Below are positions 61,223 through 64,000 of a stretch of 64,000 bases of DNA, piece by piece; the first letter of the stretch is position 1, and each line of letters begins with the position of its first letter. This DNA is from Micractinium sp. NFX-FRZ. Its lineage: Eukaryota > Chlorophyta > Trebouxiophyceae > Chlorellales > Chlorellaceae. The position numbers were made by a program, and so were the translations under genes. The notes under the pieces were generated by a model. That model worked only from the letters and a program-made list of their open reading frames with translations, ran no database searches and was not told where the DNA came from. Location of the stretch: NCBI GenBank assembly GCA_029339195.1, contig JAPTJF010000073.1:1-64000 (forward strand). The letters run 5' to 3'.

Positions 61223-62669
61223 GCGGCGCGCCGCCGGCGCGCCCCCTTGGCCGGCAGCAAGCGCCCCTGCTCTTGCTGCCTATGTTGGCAGCCGACGGCC
61301 GTGCGGCGCAGCGCGGCATGTGCTCAGGCAGAGAGCCGGGCCTTGTAGCCCGCTTCTGCCTGACCGCACGCTGCCTGCCTGCCCCCACCCCCGCCTTTGG
61401 CACCACCCACACTGCCCACCCACCGCCCACCAGAGTGAGTGGTGCGGAGCCCAGCCAGACGACACCTCTCCCTCCACATGCCAGCGGCGAGATGAGATGA
61501 GGCGAACACATGAGGCGCCAGCCGATGCCCCGCTTTCTCCTATGCTCCCTTCATGACTATGCCCCCCTACATACAGCATGCTCCATTCTTCCGTGCCAAC
61601 CAGGCCCCGCCGGTGTGCGACGGCGGGCCTTGCCTGCACCATCACGCTTTCCTGTGCCCCTGCCTGCCTCTCCCAAACATATGACGTTTTGACACACACA
61701 GCACACATTTTTCCCTCGCCATGCTCCGCCTCCGCCGGTTTGAGCGGGCGGCGGCTCGAGAGAGCGCCAACCTGGTGCACGATTTGGGAGGCGCGTGTTG
61801 GCCTGCACAACCCCTTTTTCCCCAATGCACGACCCAGCACACCCGCCCTCCTGTTCAGTACTACACCACTTTCCCCTCCGTTTTCCTGTGCCGATTTTCT
61901 CAGCGGCCACGCCCCACTCCGGCCCCTCCTGTAGCTTTCCACAGCCCCTCCTGCCGCCCTGTAGTTTTCCCCTGCCTCCCTCCATGTTTGACCCTTCTGA
62001 CCCCTTTCTGATCCGAGCGAGGCCTCCTGCCCCCTGTTTTGCCCGCCGTCTACGAAGTGGTTCTGCCCCCGCCGGTTTTCCTGGTGCGCGGGGACGTTTT
62101 CACACCCTTCTGGTCTGGCCCCCTTCTGTTTTCCCAGCAGCCCTGATGGCTGCTCCGCCCTTTCCTGTTTACCCCAGCAGCCTTGAAGGCTGCTCCCGCC
62201 CTGGTTTTCCCGCCGCAGCAACAGCCCTGGTGGCTGCCCCACCCCCAGTTTTCGCCTGGCTCCCCGCACCCTCGCCCTGCCTTGCCTGTACTCCTCCCCC
62301 GCTTTGCCCCGTGTGACCTCCCCCTGCCTGGCTGCCCTTTGGCCCTGAGGGACCAAGGCTGCCCCATTTTGCAGGCACCTGTACCTCCTCTTGTACTGCT
62401 CACCCATACACGTTTCGTCCTCGTCCTTGTTTCGTTTGCGCGCACCGCTTGTGCATGCCCCCCCGTCCTGCTAGCTGCCTGCCCGTCCTGCTAGCTGCCT
62501 GCCCGCGCTGGTTTCATGCAAGTCTTGTCTGTGCACAGAGAGCAGGCAGGCATAGCATGGGAGCGGTGGGCTGTCGAGGGTTGAGGCCCCGCCAGGCGCG
62601 GTCCTGCACCCCAACCCCAACCCCACGTCAGATGCCTGCCCATTCCCGTAAACGTAAACGTAAACGTAA
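61223..62669. other. Intergenic region with spaced TTTTCCC motifs
   Basis: About 1.4 kb downstream of the 59312 gene. From about 61700 to 62380 the C-rich plus strand carries a dozen TTTTCC(C) motifs, the complement of the GGAAAAC array at 58020-58540. Imperfect inverted repeats such as AGCAGCCTTGAAGGCTGCT (62176-62194) and a similar unit near 62138-62156 lie inside it. A 375-codon minus-strand frame is present but reads as low-complexity Gly/Arg/Gln sequence. No TGTAA was found for the upstream gene. Confidence 0.5.
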
Positions 62670-62670
62670 A
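62646..62670. repeat. (GTAAAC)n hexamer repeat
   Basis: Four units of GTAAAC in an otherwise GC-rich region, ending just where an open plus-strand frame begins. Confidence 0.9.
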
Positions 62671-62966
62671 ATGGGCGTGGATGGCCCCCATTGATTGTCA
62701 AGCAGGCCGGCGGGCCCTGCCTGGGCTCCTGGGAGCGCAAGGGAGGAGGCGGCTGCTGGGTGCCGCCAAAGCAGGGGAGGGACAGCCTGGAGGTGGAACA
62801 GGACGCCAACTATATCAAGGTGTGTGTTGTGTGCTCAGTGGCACGGTTAGCGGCTAGCTTAGCCCCTCTGCCGGCGTGCTGTGTTGCGCTGCGCGTGCCG
62901 CCGCCAGGATGCCCCCAGGAAGAGGATGGCACCTTCCGCCACATCTGCCGTTTCCAATTTGGCTAA
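62670..62966 (+). CDS. Possible small ORF or 5' exons of the CUE-protein gene
   Basis: An open frame with the acceptor TCAAGCAG at about 62704 reads DSLEVEQDANYIK up to a donor AAG|GTGTGT (62820). Joining it to the AG at about 62919 gives EEDGTFRHICRFQFG followed by TAA at 62964-62966. The frame then continues open as FDHFSLIASPNGLQR into the ATG of the CUE protein. This may be the tail of a small gene, or exons of the next gene with a different junction: GCTAAT followed by CCACTTCAG could be a branch site and acceptor. Evidence is weak. Confidence 0.2.
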   Translation, partial: NGRGWPPLIVKQAGGPCLGSWERKGGGGCWVPPKQGRDSLEVEQDANYIKVCVVCSVARLAASLAPLPACCVALRVPPPGCPQEEDGTFRHICRFQFG

Positions 62967-63011
62967 TTCGACCACTTCAGTCTGATCGCGTCTCCAAACG
63001 GGCTGCAGCGT

Positions 63012-64000
63012 ATGGCCGACCCCGCCGCCCTCACCGCTCTCAGCGAGGCTTTCCCCGGCCTGCCGCTATCGACAATAAAGGCTGCCCTGCGGCACAGCCA
63101 GGGCAATGTTGACTTAGCCGCGACCTCTTTGCTGCAGGTAAGGGTACCGAGGCCAAACCGAGGTCACCGCCGCCTGCACAGCGCGACCGCTGCCAGGCAG
63201 CTGCTGCACTGTTCATTAACCTGCCTTTGCTGGCACATCCACGCCCCTTTGCCGCTGCAGAACCAGGAGCTCATAGGCGGCAGCAAAGGCAGGCGGCACA
63301 ACACGTCATGGGGCACGCTTTCAGAGGCGGCGGGCCAGCGGCAGCGCCAGCCAGTGGCGCCACGCTTCATGCCATCTGCCCACCGCCAGTCTGGCATCAG
63401 CGATGTGCTGCTTACCTCTTCAGATTTCCCTCAAGGTCTCACGCCAGAAGGCGGCTCTTCAGCGCTGCTTCAGCGTCAGCCGCCCCCTGATTCGGGTGCC
63501 GCTCATGGGCAGGTTTGGGGGGCGGCCCAGCCGGCGCACCGGCAGCAGCCACGGAGCGACCGGCAGCAGCAACAACCGCCTCAGCAGCAGCAGCAGCGGC
63601 AGCGGCGGCAACAGCAGTATGGGCAGCGGCAAGATCCAGCCATCTCCTATGAGCAACGGCTGCTGGAGCAGCACGCCTGGGCTGGGCGGGAGCTTGTGGC
63701 AGCAGTGCTGGCTGCATGCCAGGGCGACGCTGGCGCCGCAGCCGCTGCTCTGGCCGACATGGTTGCCGACGATTCACCGGCACTAAGCGCACCGCATGTG
63801 CCCGCCAGCAGCAGCAACGCCATGGCACAGCCAGCGGAGCGGCCAGGCGGCCCGTTGGCATGCAGCCAGGCTCCATCTGTCGGTGCTGCCGCCGATGGCA
63901 GCCGCGGCAGCAGACACTTGGGTGGGTGCACCGCCAGAAATGGCGATTTGCCAGGTGCAGATGAGGGGGAGGCAGAGGAGCCATCAGATCCGTACTACCG
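63012..64000 (+). CDS. CUE/UBA-domain protein, partial (probable CUE-DUF1771-Smr type)
   Basis: The likely start is the ATG at 63012. Exon 1 (63012-63137) encodes a 42-residue ubiquitin-binding CUE-like domain: ALTALSEAFPGLPLSTIKAA and LRHSQGNVDLAATSLLQ, the three-helix pattern with FP and a Leu-Leu end. Exon 2 (63261 to the window edge) continues in phase through Gly/Ser and Gln-rich linkers to a second UBA-like helix pair (ELVAAVLAACQGDAGAAAAA). It ends EGEAEEPSDPYYR, which resembles the entry to the DUF1771 domain that precedes Smr nuclease domains in plant CID-type proteins. That last point is inference, since the domain lies beyond the window. Truncated by the window edge. Confidence 0.65.
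   Translation, partial: MADPAALTALSEAFPGLPLSTIKAALRHSQGNVDLAATSLLQVRVPRPNRGHRRLHSATAARQLLHCSLTCLCWHIHAPLPLQNQELIGGSKGRRHNTSWGTLSEAAGQRQRQPVAPRFMPSAHRQSGISDVLLTSSDFPQGLTPEGGSSALLQRQPPPDSGAAHGQVWGAAQPAHRQQPRSDRQQQQPPQQQQQRQRRQQQYGQRQDPAISYEQRLLEQHAWAGRELVAAVLAACQGDAGAAAAALADMVADDSPALSAPHVPASSSNAMAQPAERPGGPLACSQAPSVGAAADGSRGSRHLGGCTARNGDLPGADEGEAEEPSDPYY

Noticed and set aside
61280..62407. 375-codon minus-strand open frame
   Set aside because: Gly/Arg/Gln-rich translation of the TTTTCCC motif array; no start context or conserved segment.

Overview
The window is nuclear DNA from a GC-rich green alga, most likely a Chlorella-like trebouxiophyte. The evidence is dense short-exon genes with canonical GT-AG (some GC-AG) introns, candidate TGTAA poly(A) signals, Pro-rich hinge proteins of the pherophorin/extensin kind, SRCR-domain proteins and plant-type gene families. 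No prokaryotic operons, rRNA genes, CRISPR arrays or intact transposons are visible. One assembly gap (87 N) lies at 33049-33135.

Layout: (1) 1-3243, minus strand: two small uncharacterised genes, the first running off the left edge. (2) 3244-21531, minus: a complete 44-exon gene for the largest subunit of RNA polymerase I (1,846 codons by my splice model). (3) 21880-27909, plus: a complete 12-exon canonical nuclear poly(A) polymerase, divergent from the Pol I gene across a 348-bp shared upstream region. (4) 28894-36354, minus: a receptor-like protein with Pro-rich ectodomain, one membrane segment and a TKL-type kinase fold whose catalytic residues are all substituted. (5) 36772-38273, minus: a small protein with a plastid-transit-like N-terminus. 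(6) 39039-43026, plus: a secreted SRCR-repeat protein. (7) 44221-46582, minus: an FN3/Pro-rich-hinge extracellular glycoprotein. (8) 47703-52551, minus: a bZIP protein. (9) 53570-61222: four small or medium conserved-looking genes of unknown function, two of them divergent across 184 bp. (10) 62670-64000, plus: the start of a CUE/UBA protein that probably continues into DUF1771/Smr.

Reading frames of the Pol I, PAP, bZIP, FN3/hinge, plastid and unknown genes were assembled by eye. In each case the exon lengths sum to an exact multiple of three, which supports the splice models.

The most striking observation is not a gene. Many introns of the Pol I and PAP genes, and some of the receptor gene, contain degenerate tandem copies (period about 80-126 bp) of the neighbouring exon border including its splice site. 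It looks as if these introns grew by repeated segmental duplication across exon-intron junctions, leaving decoy splice sites behind. A run of three adjacent cell-surface genes (receptor pseudokinase, SRCR, FN3/Pro-hinge) is the second theme.
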